Source: Chloroflexota bacterium
GTDB lineage: Bacteria; Chloroflexota; Dormibacteria; Dormibacterales; Dormibacteraceae
Reading direction: 5' to 3'
Assembly (NCBI GenBank): GCA_005880175.1
Contig: VBJR01000150.1
Coordinates: 1-40,529 of the forward strand
Length of the DNA stretch: 40,529 nucleotides
This document shows, piece after piece, positions 17,650-25,364 of this stretch (positions are counted from its first letter, which is position 1; each line of letters begins with the position of its first letter). The position numbers were made by a program, and so were the translations under genes. Under the pieces are notes generated by a model. It was not told the origin of the DNA. It worked only from the letters and a program-made list of their open reading frames with translations, and did not search any database.

Positions 17650-17937
17650 CCCCGAATTTCCGTTCGCTGCCAGGCAACCAAAGGTAGGCAGCCCGCTGGG
17701 CCTGTGGAAATACGGTGGAAACAGGGGAAAACTATGGACCCCGACGGATCAGCGCTCCGGAATGGGAACCGGTCTCGCCACCCGGCGCCCAGCTCCTTCG
17801 CGTTGCTTCCCTCGGGGTCCCCTCACCAGATTAAATTCTGGATGGCTGAGCTAGCAACTCCGAAAGCACGTTCGCTAGCGCGCTACGGAAGATAGCCGGC
17901 AGAGACCCCGAGATCCCCTCTCGCTTCCAGGAGAGTC
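17650..17937 (+). ncRNA. Candidate structured RNA or leader with two alternative pairings
   Basis: This 307-base gene-free stretch is visibly less GC-rich than its surroundings and full of complementary arms. GCTGCC 17666-17671 pairs with GGCAGC 17687-17692, and CCTGT 17701-17705 with ACAGG 17721-17725. CCAGA 17826-17830 pairs with TCTGG 17837-17841. GCTAGCAAC 17850-17858 pairs with GTT and GCTAGC around 17871-17879. CTCTC 17918-17922 pairs with GAGAG 17931-17935. The central arm 17811-17820 can pair either upstream with GGACCCCGA (17736-17744) or downstream with GACCCCGAG (17904-17912), each 9 bp and mutually exclusive. It matches no RNA family I can recall. The strand is inferred from the downstream gene. 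Confidence 0.5.
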
Positions 17938-17954
17938 AACGTCGCGCGCCAGGC

Positions 17955-18632
17955 ATGGGTTACGCAGTGAACGCCGGGTCAGATGACCTCCGCCTGCGCC
18001 AGATCGCCGGCGACCGGGTCCACGGCGCGGGCTGGCTGGCGCGGCGGGCGCTGGGCGTGCTCGCGAGCCGCCCGCGCGAGGAGTGGCCGGAGGTGGTCGC
18101 CCGGATCGAGCGCCTGCGGCCCGAGATGCCGGCCATCGGGGCCGCGGCGCGCGAGGCGCTCGCCGCGGGGGACGTGCCGGCGGTGCTGCGCCGGGCCGAC
18201 GCCGAGCGCCGGAGCGTGGCCGCCGAGGCGGCGGACCGCCTGCGCGGAGCGGAGCGGGTCGCGACGATCAGCAACAGCTCGCTGGTCGCGAGAGCGCTGG
18301 TGGTGCTGCGGCCCCCGCTGGTCGAGGTGGTGGTGACGGGCGCCGAGGACGAGGGCCACCTGCTCCTGGCCGAGCTGGCGGCGACCGGCGTCGCCGCGCG
18401 CTGGGTTCAGCGCCCGACGGCGGCGGTCGCGGTGATCGGCTGCGACGCGGTCTTCGCGGACGGCGGGTTCGTGAACCGCCGGGGCACGGCCCGCCTGGTG
18501 ACGGAGGTGGCCGACACCCTGGTCCTCGCCGAGCGGTGGAAGCGGGTGGCCGGCCCGACCCCGGCCGCCTGGCCGGCGCCCGACCTGTTCGAGGTCATCC
18601 GGGCGGGCCCCACGGTGTCGCTCCTGGGCTGA
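17955..18632 (+). CDS. Short eIF2B-alpha/MtnA-like isomerase-fold protein
   Basis: 225 residues, shorter than most members of the eIF2B alpha/beta/delta, methylthioribose-1-phosphate and ribose-1,5-bisphosphate isomerase family (usually 300 or more). The C-terminal signature GCDAVFADGGFVNRRGTARL (about 156-175) is clear. An N-terminal helical part and a central ISNSSLVARAL segment precede it. The exact substrate cannot be told; a sugar-phosphate isomerase is plausible. The only good Shine-Dalgarno (AGGAGAG 17929-17935) lies 19 bases upstream of ATG 17955 and inside a possible hairpin, so the start or its regulation is unusual. Confidence 0.72.
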   Translation: MGYAVNAGSDDLRLRQIAGDRVHGAGWLARRALGVLASRPREEWPEVVARIERLRPEMPAIGAAAREALAAGDVPAVLRRADAERRSVAAEAADRLRGAERVATISNSSLVARALVVLRPPLVEVVVTGAEDEGHLLLAELAATGVAARWVQRPTAAVAVIGCDAVFADGGFVNRRGTARLVTEVADTLVLAERWKRVAGPTPAAWPAPDLFEVIRAGPTVSLLG

Positions 18633-18659
18633 TCGCGCCCTTCGGAGTCGGACGACCGG

Positions 18660-19424
18660 TCAGTACGTGACGTGGCGGCCGCCGTCGACCACGAGCGTCT
18701 CGCCGCTCACCTGGTCGGCGCCCAGGAAGCCCATCACCGCCTGCGCCACGTGCTCGGCGGTCGCGACCCGTCCCAGCGGCGTGCCCGAGGCGACGCGCTC
18801 CTCCTGGGCGCTCGCCGCCTCGTCGCCGAACGCATTGCGGAACCACCGGGTGGCGACCAGCCCGGGCGCGACGGCGTTGACGCGGACCTCTGGCGCCAGC
18901 GCGACCGCCAGGTTGCGCGTGAGCTGGAGCACGCCCGCCTTGGAGACGCCGTACACGATGGACGAGCCGCTGGCGCGGGTGGCCGCGATGGAGGCGATGT
19001 TCACGATCGCGCCGTGGGTCAGCTTGAGCGCGGGACCGGCGGCGCGGCAGCAGAAGAACGTGCCCATCAGGTTGACCGACAGCACGTCCTCCCAGACGTC
19101 CCGCGTCAGGGCGTCCAGGTCGGCGTGCGGGATGAACCGCGTGATGCCGGCGTTGTTGACGAGCACGTCGAGCTTGCCGAAGCGGGCGACCGTCTCGTCG
19201 ACCATGGCCTCGACCGCGGCCTCGTCGGCGACGGAGGCCTCGTATGGCACGCCCTCGCAGCCGAGCTCGGACAGCGCCGCCGCCGTCGCCCGCGCGTCGT
19301 CGGCGGAGCGCGAGTAGTTGACGACGACCGCCCGGGCGCCCGCCCGGGCCAGGCTCTCGGTCACGGCCCGGCCGATCCCGGTGCCGCCTCCGGTGAAGAT
19401 CGCGACGGCGCCTGCCAGCTGCAT
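18660..19424 (-). CDS. Short-chain dehydrogenase/reductase
   Basis: 254 residues of the classical SDR family: cofactor motif TGGGTGIG (11-18), NNAG (90-93), catalytic Ser in NIASIAA, and Tyr158 and Lys162 in YGVSK. The C-terminal VSGETLVVDGG is typical of FabG-like enzymes. It uses NAD(P)H to act on an alcohol or keto group; the substrate is unknown. ATG 19424 is fixed by TACCCT exactly 6 bases upstream, with no Shine-Dalgarno. It is divergent from the GlcG-like gene across 46 bases. Confidence 0.92.
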   Translation of the reverse strand: MQLAGAVAIFTGGGTGIGRAVTESLARAGARAVVVNYSRSADDARATAAALSELGCEGVPYEASVADEAAVEAMVDETVARFGKLDVLVNNAGITRFIPHADLDALTRDVWEDVLSVNLMGTFFCCRAAGPALKLTHGAIVNIASIAATRASGSSIVYGVSKAGVLQLTRNLAVALAPEVRVNAVAPGLVATRWFRNAFGDEAASAQEERVASGTPLGRVATAEHVAQAVMGFLGADQVSGETLVVDGGRHVTY

Positions 19425-19436
19425 GGCCGTAGGGTA
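19425..19436 (-). promoter_or_regulatory. -10 box TACCCT 6 bases before leaderless SDR start
   Basis: On the minus strand TACCCT (19436-19431), spacer ACGGCC, then ATG 19424. No ribosome-binding site is present. Confidence 0.6.
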
Positions 19437-19457
19437 CGTGCTGCCACGCGCGGGCCG

Positions 19458-19470
19458 TACACTCGCGGCC
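19458..19470 (+). promoter_or_regulatory. -10 box TACACT 7 bases before leaderless GlcG start
   Basis: TACACT 19458-19463, a 7-base spacer, ATG 19471. It forms a divergent pair with the SDR promoter 22 bases away. Confidence 0.6.
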
Positions 19471-19878
19471 ATGCCATTGACGCTCGAAGAGGCCCAGACC
19501 GTCATCGCGGGCGCGCAGGAGCACGCCAACCAGCTCGGGATCCGGGTCACGGTGGCGGTCGTCGACGAGGGCGGCCACCTGCAGGCCCTGGCCCGCATGG
19601 ACGGGGCGCCGCCGCTGTCGGCACAGATCGCCGAGGCGAAGGCGGTGGGCGCGGCGGTGTGGCACCGCGACGGCGACGCGCTGCACCAGCTCCACGACGG
19701 CCGGCCGGCGTTCTTCGCCCAGGTGGACCGGATGGTGCGCCTGCCGCTGATCCCGGGCGCCGGCTCGGTGCTGATCCGCCGCTCGGACGCGATCCTGGGC
19801 GCGGTGGGCGTCAGCGGCGGGCTGCCCGAGCAGGACCGCGAGTGCGGGGAGGCGGGCCTGACGTCCCTGGGCGGCTAG
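19471..19878 (+). CDS. GlcG/HbpS-family (DUF336) protein
   Basis: 135 residues of the GlcG/HbpS fold: VTVAVVDEGGHLQALARMDGA near the N-terminus, the Lys-containing EAKAVGAA helix, and the C-terminal DAILGAVGVSGG with GLPEQDRECGEAGL. Members bind heme or small ligands or accompany oxidation operons; the precise role is unknown. It is cytoplasmic, with no signal peptide. It is divergent from the SDR and convergent with the ThpR gene, with which it shares the stop tetranucleotide CTAG at 19875-19878. Confidence 0.88.
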   Translation: MPLTLEEAQTVIAGAQEHANQLGIRVTVAVVDEGGHLQALARMDGAPPLSAQIAEAKAVGAAVWHRDGDALHQLHDGRPAFFAQVDRMVRLPLIPGAGSVLIRRSDAILGAVGVSGGLPEQDRECGEAGLTSLGG

Positions 19879-20417
19879 AGCGCGTAGCGCTCCAGCGCGA
19901 TGTAGCGGGGCTGCTGGCGCAGGCGGCTCTCGTACAGCGCGAAGTCCTCGACCGTCCAGGGCGCGAGAGCCGGGGGCTCCGGCAGCGGGGGCAGGCGCTC
20001 GCCCTCGCGGCGGGCGCGGGCCAGCGTCACGTGGGCCCGGAACGGGCGCGGGTCCGGCTCCAGGCCCGCCCGCTCACACGCCGACTCGACCCGGGCGGCC
20101 AGCGCCGCGCACGGGTCCAGCCCCTCGCTCACGCCGATCCACACGACCCGCGGCGCCGAGCGCGGACCGAACGTGCCCCGGCCGTCCAGGGCGAGGCGGA
20201 ACGGCTCCCGGCGTACGGCCGCCAGCTCGCCCCGCACCCGCTCCAGGGCCTCCGGCTCCAGGTTGCCGAGGAAGCGCAGCGTCAGGTGGAGCGAGTCGGG
20301 CTCGACCCAGCGGTACCCCGGCGCCTCCCGCGCGCACTCCGCCAGGTGCCGCTCCAGCGCCGCCAGGTTCGGCCCCGGCAGGCCGAGCGCGACGAAGGAG
20401 CGGACGCTGCCAGCCAC
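19875..20417 (-). CDS. thpR: RNA 2',3'-cyclic phosphodiesterase (2'-5' RNA ligase family)
   Basis: 180 residues of the 2H phosphoesterase family. The two catalytic HxTx motifs are HLTL (in DSLHLTLRFLG) and HVTL (in FRAHVTLAR). The N-terminal RSFVALGLP is the usual start of ThpR. It opens 2',3'-cyclic phosphates on RNA ends. GTG 20417 is chosen because TACTCT lies 8 bases upstream; longer frames run into the divergent membrane gene. Its stop overlaps the GlcG stop within CTAG. Confidence 0.9.
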   Translation of the reverse strand: MAGSVRSFVALGLPGPNLAALERHLAECAREAPGYRWVEPDSLHLTLRFLGNLEPEALERVRGELAAVRREPFRLALDGRGTFGPRSAPRVVWIGVSEGLDPCAALAARVESACERAGLEPDPRPFRAHVTLARARREGERLPPLPEPPALAPWTVEDFALYESRLRQQPRYIALERYAL

Positions 20418-20431
20418 GGTCGCCAAGAGTA
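20418..20431 (-). promoter_or_regulatory. -10 box TACTCT 8 bases before leaderless thpR start
   Basis: On the minus strand TACTCT (20431-20426), 8-base spacer, GTG 20417. There is no Shine-Dalgarno. Confidence 0.5.
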
Positions 20432-20454
20432 AACGACGATACTGAGGCGCACGG

Positions 20455-20694
20455 ATGAACCTGCACCTGCTCGGTGGCCTGATCCTCGGCGGTCTGACCA
20501 TTCTCGTGGGCGTCGCGTGGGTGTTCGGCGCCCTCCGCCGGCGGCGTGAGCGCGCCCTGACCGCCGCCACGTACACCGCCACCGGCGGCGTGGTCTACAC
20601 CATCTTCCAGCTCGGCTGCGCGGGCCTGCTGATCCTCGGCGGCCTCGCGATCCTGGGCCTGATGCTGGCCGGCGGGGCCGGCGGCAGCCGCTAG
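20455..20694 (+). CDS. Small two-helix membrane protein
   Basis: 79 residues with two hydrophobic helices (about 5-25 and 50-72) joined by an Arg-rich loop (RRRRER, 28-33), which should face the cytoplasm. No known family is recognised. ATG 20455 has GAGG 7 bases upstream. It is divergent from thpR and convergent with a lipoprotein gene; the two stops share CTAG at 20691-20694. A real gene is likely because of its hydrophobic pattern and fit between neighbours. Confidence 0.72.
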   Translation: MNLHLLGGLILGGLTILVGVAWVFGALRRRRERALTAATYTATGGVVYTIFQLGCAGLLILGGLAILGLMLAGGAGGSR

Positions 20695-21299
20695 GGTCGC
20701 GTCGTTCCCGGCGCCGTCACCGGGGACACGTCCAGCTCTCCGCCGCTGCACGCCATGATCTGGATGCCGTCCAGCCGCAGCTGCGTCGTCTCGTCGGGCG
20801 GCGTGACCAGCAACCCGGCCGACGACGTGCAGCCCGGCTGGGACGCCGGCACGTCCTCCCAGTGGACCCAGAACGGCGCCGTCGCGCCCGGCGCGGCCGT
20901 GTACTGGGCCCGGTGGGCGAACGGAAACCAGGTCCCGGTGTCGCGGACGACGCGGGTGGGGAGCACGTCGCCGGCCGCGTCGATCAGCGCCATCCCCACG
21001 TAGCCGAAGAACGTGCACGCCACCGGGCCGCGGTTGGTCAAGCCGAACTCCCGCACCACGTTGCCGGCGCCGGCGCCCGGCTGGCCGATCGTCGAGAGCG
21101 AGAGGCCGACGGTGTGGCAGCGATCGGGCTGTGCCGAGGAGCCACCGGTGCCGCCGTTCCCGTCCGCCGTCGCGGTGGGCGCCGCCGTCGGCTGCACCGT
21201 GGGCGTCGCGCTGGGATGTGCGGCCGAGCCCGTGCCGGTCTCGGCCCCGCACGCGCACACGACGACCAGCGCCGCCAGCACGAGCCCGCGCACCGTCAC
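20691..21299 (-). CDS. DUF4232-type lipoprotein
   Basis: 202 residues. A signal peptide with a lipobox-like VCAC (Cys17) is followed by a Thr/Pro/Ala linker (20-55) and a DUF4232-like beta domain. Recognisable parts of that domain are GAGAGNVVREFGLTNRGPVACTFFGY-type elements near 75-100 and WVHWEDVP with paired cysteines. It should be anchored on the outer face of the membrane. GTG 21299 is used; a second GTG two codons later is possible. It follows the FAD oxidoreductase stop within two bases, at the tail of the leftward chain. Confidence 0.82.
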   Translation of the reverse strand: MTVRGLVLAALVVVCACGAETGTGSAAHPSATPTVQPTAAPTATADGNGGTGGSSAQPDRCHTVGLSLSTIGQPGAGAGNVVREFGLTNRGPVACTFFGYVGMALIDAAGDVLPTRVVRDTGTWFPFAHRAQYTAAPGATAPFWVHWEDVPASQPGCTSSAGLLVTPPDETTQLRLDGIQIMACSGGELDVSPVTAPGTTRP

Positions 21300-21300
21300 C

Positions 21301-22377
21301 TCAGATGACGTTTCGCTCGGCGACCAGCTCGCCGCGCGCGAAGCGATCGTGCCCGAACCGGCTGACGTCCACCTCCGAGCGGCCGTCGAGCAGGAGCTGG
21401 GCGAGCACCAGGCCCACCGCCGGCGCCTGCATGAACCCGTGGCCCGAGAAGCCGCAGGCGCACCAGAAGCCCTCCACGTCGCGGACCGGCCCCAGGATCG
21501 CCTGGTGGTCCGGCGTGCTCTCGTAGAGCCCCGCCCAGGCCGTGCGGACCCCCGCCCGCTCCAGCACCGGTAGACGGCGCCCGGCTGCTTCGACCATCAG
21601 CTCCAGGAAGTCCCAGTTCACGTCGGCCTGGTACGTGGACGGCTCCTGCCGGTCGCTCATCCCGATCAGGACCCCGTCGCCCTCCGGGTGGAAGTACAGC
21701 GAGGTCGCGAAGTCCACCGTCATCGGCGTCGTGCGCGGCACCTCGGGGAACGCGTCCGTGACCAGGACGTGGCGCCGGAACGGCCGGACGGGGACATCCA
21801 CGCCCGCCATCCTGCCGATGTCGGCCGACCACGCGCCCGCGCAATCGAAGACGAGCGGCGTCGCGATGCCACCCTCGGCGGTGGCGCCGAGGCGGCGCGC
21901 GGCCGCGGCGTAGCCGGCCGTCACGTCGGCCGGGCTGGCCAGGCCATCGCTGGGGCAGAACGTGCCGCCGAGCACGTCGTCCACCGCCAGCACGGGCACC
22001 AGCTCCCGCGCCTCGGCCGCGTCCACCCAGCGTGCCTCGGTCAGCCCCAGACGGTGCCACGCGCAGAGCAGGTTCCGGAAGTCCGCCTCCTGCTCGGGCC
22101 GCGTCAGCAGGAACAGGTAGCCGATCTGCCGGAAGTCGGCGTGCCCGCCCGTCTCCTCGTGGAAGCCGAGCAGCTCGCGCACCGCCAGCCGCTGCAGCCG
22201 CACGTTGGTCTCGCTCGAGAACTGCTGGCGGACGCCACCCGCACAGCGCGCGGTCGACTGCGACCCCAGCTCGTCGCGCTCGACCAGCACGACGCTGACC
22301 CCGCGCCTGGCCAGCTGGTACGCGAGCGCGCAGCCGACGACGCCGCCGCCCGCGATGACGGCGTCAGCCGTCTCCAC
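21301..22377 (-). CDS. FAD-dependent oxidoreductase of the DAO / sarcosine-oxidase beta type, internally shortened
   Basis: 358 residues. The FAD-binding GGGVVGCALA (10-19) is followed by the ADP-contact segment and the conserved SQSTARCAGGVRQQF, with FSGHGFMQAPAVG at the C-terminus. It oxidises an amine or imino acid such as sarcosine, proline or a related compound. After AAARRLGA the sequence passes straight to IATPLVFDCAGAWSAD. Homologs normally have roughly 25 more residues here, forming strands beside the FAD, so an in-frame deletion is likely. It overlaps the arginase-family gene by 14 bases, which fixes ATG 22377. Confidence 0.85.
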   Translation of the reverse strand: METADAVIAGGGVVGCALAYQLARRGVSVVLVERDELGSQSTARCAGGVRQQFSSETNVRLQRLAVRELLGFHEETGGHADFRQIGYLFLLTRPEQEADFRNLLCAWHRLGLTEARWVDAAEARELVPVLAVDDVLGGTFCPSDGLASPADVTAGYAAAARRLGATAEGGIATPLVFDCAGAWSADIGRMAGVDVPVRPFRRHVLVTDAFPEVPRTTPMTVDFATSLYFHPEGDGVLIGMSDRQEPSTYQADVNWDFLELMVEAAGRRLPVLERAGVRTAWAGLYESTPDHQAILGPVRDVEGFWCACGFSGHGFMQAPAVGLVLAQLLLDGRSEVDVSRFGHDRFARGELVAERNVI

Positions 22378-23263
22378 GCGACACCGGGCGGGGGAGCCGG
22401 CTCCAGGTCTCGAAGATGACCTTGAGCGCGGCCAGGCTGGTGACGCCGGCCTGGTCGAGCGGCGGCGACACCTCGCACACGTCCAGCCCGACGGGGCGGC
22501 TGAGGCGGGTCGCCGTCTCGAGCAGGCGCAGCGCCTCGCGGGTGGTGAGGCCGCCGGCCGACGGCACCTCCGTGCCGGGGGCGAACGCCGGGTCGAGGAC
22601 GTCGATGTCGAACGACACGTGGAGCCGGCGGCCCTGCAGCGCGCGGGTCACCCGGGAGATCGCCGCGGCCGGCTCGGCCGCCAGCTCGGCGGCGGTGACC
22701 ACCACGACGCCCCGCTCGCGGGCGTACACCACCTCCTCGGCGTCGAAGTCGCGGCTGCCGGCGAGGACGATGGAGCGGGGGTCGAGGCCGCCCAGCTCGA
22801 TCGCGCGCCGGAGCGCGCAGCCGACGGTCCAGCGGCCGCCCCGGGAGGCGTCGCACAGGTCGGGGTGGGCGTCCACCCAGAGCACGGCGAGTCCCGCGTG
22901 CCGGCGCGCCTGGGCCACGAGCACGGGGATGACCGAGCAGTGGTCGCCGCCCACCACGGTGAGGAATGCCCCTGGCGGGACCGCGGCCAGGCGGTCGGCG
23001 ACGGCCGGCCAGCCGTGCTCCACGGAGGTGCCCAGGTCCAGGTCGCCCAGGTCGTGCAGGGTCAGATCGCGCAGGTGGCGGCCGCGCTCGTCCACGGGCG
23101 GCATCACCGCGCTGAGCCGGCGGATGACGGCCGGCGCCTCGGCCGCGCCGCCCCGGTACACGGCCGAGCGGTCGTACGGGATGCCGGCCACCACGACCGA
23201 CGCGTCTGCCGCGGACGCCTCTCGCAGCCCGCCCCACACGGGCAGGCCCGTCACGTCGATCAC
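22364..23263 (-). CDS. Arginase/agmatinase-family ureohydrolase
   Basis: 299 residues with all metal-binding motifs of the family: GGDHCSVIP, WVDAHPDLCD and SFDIDVLDPAFAPG. These supply the His and Asp ligands of a two-manganese centre that hydrolyses a guanidino group. Agmatine, guanidinobutyrate or a related compound are the likely substrates; this cannot be decided by eye. GTG 23263 overlaps the MFS stop (GTGA), so it is translated with the transporter. The neighbours suggest uptake and breakdown of a nitrogen compound (transporter, ureohydrolase, amine oxidase). Confidence 0.9.
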   Translation of the reverse strand: MIDVTGLPVWGGLREASAADASVVVAGIPYDRSAVYRGGAAEAPAVIRRLSAVMPPVDERGRHLRDLTLHDLGDLDLGTSVEHGWPAVADRLAAVPPGAFLTVVGGDHCSVIPVLVAQARRHAGLAVLWVDAHPDLCDASRGGRWTVGCALRRAIELGGLDPRSIVLAGSRDFDAEEVVYARERGVVVVTAAELAAEPAAAISRVTRALQGRRLHVSFDIDVLDPAFAPGTEVPSAGGLTTREALRLLETATRLSRPVGLDVCEVSPPLDQAGVTSLAALKVIFETWSRLPRPVSRGDG

Positions 23264-24597
23264 CGGGGGTGCTCCGGCACCTTGAGGATCAGCAGGGTTC
23301 CCAACAGCAACCACACTACGAAGACGCCGAAGATGACCGGGTACCCACCCGGCAGCTGCAGCAGGTGCGGGCCGGCGTTGAACCGGTCGAGCAGGAACCC
23401 GCCGACGAAGCGGGCGATCACGCCCGCGCCGGCGGTCGCGATGTTCGAGAACCCGAAGAACAGGCCGGCCTGGTCGCGCGGGATCACGTCGGTGATGAAC
23501 GCCCAGTCCACCGACAGGAACGCGCCCAGCCCGGCCCCGATCAGCATGCCGCCGAGCAGGGTCTGGGCCACGATCTCGGGCAGCCCGATCGCCCCGCCGA
23601 CCGCCGACAGCAGCGCGGACGGCATCCACCGGTAGCCGCCGAAGAACAGGACCAGCGACCCCGTGGTGGCCAGCAGGCCGCCGATCACGATCAGCGGGCG
23701 GCGGCCGATCCGGTCGGACAGACGGGCGGCCGGCCACGTGAGCAGGATCGCCAGGCCCACCACCAGGCCGACGACGGCCGTCGTCGCGTTGTTCGCCTGT
23801 CGCACGTCGCCCTGGAAGAACGCGTCGCTGAAGTAGAAGAAGGCGAAGCTCTGGATGCCGACGACGCCCATCAGGATCAGCAGCCGCGAGCCCATCAGCC
23901 ACATGAACGCCGGGTAGTGGAGCGGGGTCGTGAACGTGGAGCGCACCACCTCGCCGGCCGAGCTGTAGGCCGCCTGGTCCGACTGGACGCGGTCGGGCAC
24001 CAGCAGGACCGTCAGGAGCATGGTGGCCACCAGCAGGACCGCGATGCTGACGAACGCCGCGGGCACGCCGGCCCGGTCCAGGACGATCCCGACGACCAGC
24101 GTCCCGGCCAGCGTGCCGACCAGGTTGGCCAGCCCGTAGTACCCCGAGGCGGTGCCGCGCTGGTCCTCGGGCACCACGTCCGGCTGCAGCCCCTGGTAGG
24201 GCCCCTGGGCGGTGTTGGAGGCCGTCTGGAGCAGGAAGTAGAAGACGACCAGCAGCCAGTAGCTGCCGGACAGGGCCAGGCCGATCAGGAAGACCACGTC
24301 GCCGACCGTGCCGCCGAAGATGAACGGCCGGCGGCGGCCGAACCGGCTGTGCGTCCGGTCGGAGACCGCGCCCATCATCGGCTGCCAGACGATCGCCATC
24401 ACCGTTCCGATGCCCTCCAGGAGGCTGAGCGCCGTCCCCTTGTGGGCGGAGCCGACCAGGTCCTGGACGATCCGGGGCAGGATCAGCGTGCCCAGGCTCT
24501 GCCACAGGTAGCCGATGGCGACCCAGTACAGGGCCAGGACCACGAAGTCGATGTGGCGCAGCCGCCGGGGGGATGCCGCGACCACGACCGTCGTCAC
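23260..24597 (-). CDS. MFS transporter (SLC45 / sugar-type)
   Basis: 445 residues and about 12 hydrophobic helices. Between helices 2 and 3 lies the MFS loop in the form GAVSDRTHSRFGRRRPFIF, as in SLC45-like or GPH-like carriers, and the second half repeats it as LSDRIGRRPLIV. It should be an inner-membrane carrier for a sugar or small organic compound; specificity is unknown. GTG 24597 overlaps the cvpA stop by four bases. Long upstream frames belong to cvpA and are excluded. Confidence 0.9.
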   Translation of the reverse strand: MTTVVVAASPRRLRHIDFVVLALYWVAIGYLWQSLGTLILPRIVQDLVGSAHKGTALSLLEGIGTVMAIVWQPMMGAVSDRTHSRFGRRRPFIFGGTVGDVVFLIGLALSGSYWLLVVFYFLLQTASNTAQGPYQGLQPDVVPEDQRGTASGYYGLANLVGTLAGTLVVGIVLDRAGVPAAFVSIAVLLVATMLLTVLLVPDRVQSDQAAYSSAGEVVRSTFTTPLHYPAFMWLMGSRLLILMGVVGIQSFAFFYFSDAFFQGDVRQANNATTAVVGLVVGLAILLTWPAARLSDRIGRRPLIVIGGLLATTGSLVLFFGGYRWMPSALLSAVGGAIGLPEIVAQTLLGGMLIGAGLGAFLSVDWAFITDVIPRDQAGLFFGFSNIATAGAGVIARFVGGFLLDRFNAGPHLLQLPGGYPVIFGVFVVWLLLGTLLILKVPEHPR

Positions 24598-25274
24598 GAC
24601 CGCCTCGGGAGGTCCCTGGAGGTGAAGACGCCGAGGCCCGGGATGCGGTGGCCCACGTTCATCACGAACGGCGCCAGGTGGGAACCGGAGAGCTGCGGGT
24701 ACAGGATGTCGCGGGTGACGGTCTGGAGCGCGCCCAGCCCGGGCACGTCCGCCAGCTGCACGCCGCCCGGCCTGGCCGCCCGGGCGTTGGCCGTCTGCGC
24801 GTCGTGGCCGTCCAGCACGGTCGAGGTGAAGGGGTTCCCGGACAGCTGCCGCTCGACCGCCAGGAGCTGCGTCGCGTTGACGGTCGCCGCGCTGAGCGAC
24901 GCGAACGCGCGGTTGGTGACGATGATCCCCGAGATCAGCAGGTAGCAGATCGCGATGCCGAACAGCGCCTGCAGCCAGACCCCCAGGAAGCCGTCCACGC
25001 CCCGGACGACCGGCATCCGGTGGATGGAGCCGCCGAGGCGGGCGCCCAGGTAGCCGACCAGGCCGGCCAGGATCAGCGCCACCACCACGGCCAGGACGGC
25101 ACCCAGGTGGAACAGCGCGTCGGTGGTGGCCACGAAGGCCGAGCGGTTGTGGAGGATGATCAGGAGCGTGGTCAGCGCGAACAGCTCGGCAAGGAGCGGC
25201 TGGACCAGGCCACGCTGGAACCCGACCCATGCCGCGCCGACCACCACCAGTACGATCAGGACGTCAATGATCAC
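24594..25274 (-). CDS. CvpA-family membrane protein
   Basis: 226 residues. Four hydrophobic helices occupy about residues 1-115 (IDVLIVLVVVGAAWVGFQRG at the start is typical of CvpA), followed by a soluble tail. Colicin V production-type proteins are small inner-membrane proteins; in other bacteria they are linked to purine biosynthesis and envelope stress. GTG 25274 has GGAGAGGGA about 9 bases upstream. It heads the leftward chain and is divergent from parA. Confidence 0.82.
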   Translation of the reverse strand: MIIDVLIVLVVVGAAWVGFQRGLVQPLLAELFALTTLLIILHNRSAFVATTDALFHLGAVLAVVVALILAGLVGYLGARLGGSIHRMPVVRGVDGFLGVWLQALFGIAICYLLISGIIVTNRAFASLSAATVNATQLLAVERQLSGNPFTSTVLDGHDAQTANARAARPGGVQLADVPGLGALQTVTRDILYPQLSGSHLAPFVMNVGHRIPGLGVFTSRDLPRRS

Positions 25275-25345
25275 CAGGCTCGATTCCCTCTCCGGCCGGC
25301 CCTTCGGCCGGCGATCACCGCATGGTAGTCGTCTCGTCCATCCGT

Positions 25346-25351
25346 TAGACT
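25346..25351 (+). promoter_or_regulatory. -10-like TAGACT upstream of parA
   Basis: TAGACT lies 13 bases before GTG 25365, so a very short leader of about six bases is expected. No clear -35 was seen. Confidence 0.4.
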
Positions 25352-25364
25352 CGGGGCCATTCGC

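Noticed and set aside
17704..17895. 63-codon frame inside the gene-free stretch
   Set aside because: No Shine-Dalgarno or -10 geometry, no recognisable domain, and it runs through the paired RNA arms.
17880..17910. Resemblance to group I intron core pieces (GAAGATAGCC, AGAGACC)
   Set aside because: The two pieces are in the wrong order and no exon or endonuclease flanks them.
17764..17915. Partial resemblance to a cobalamin riboswitch (GGGAACCGGT and later CCGGCAGAGACC)
   Set aside because: The conserved spacing and the full B12 box are not present, and the next gene is not cobalamin-related. A covariance-model search would decide.
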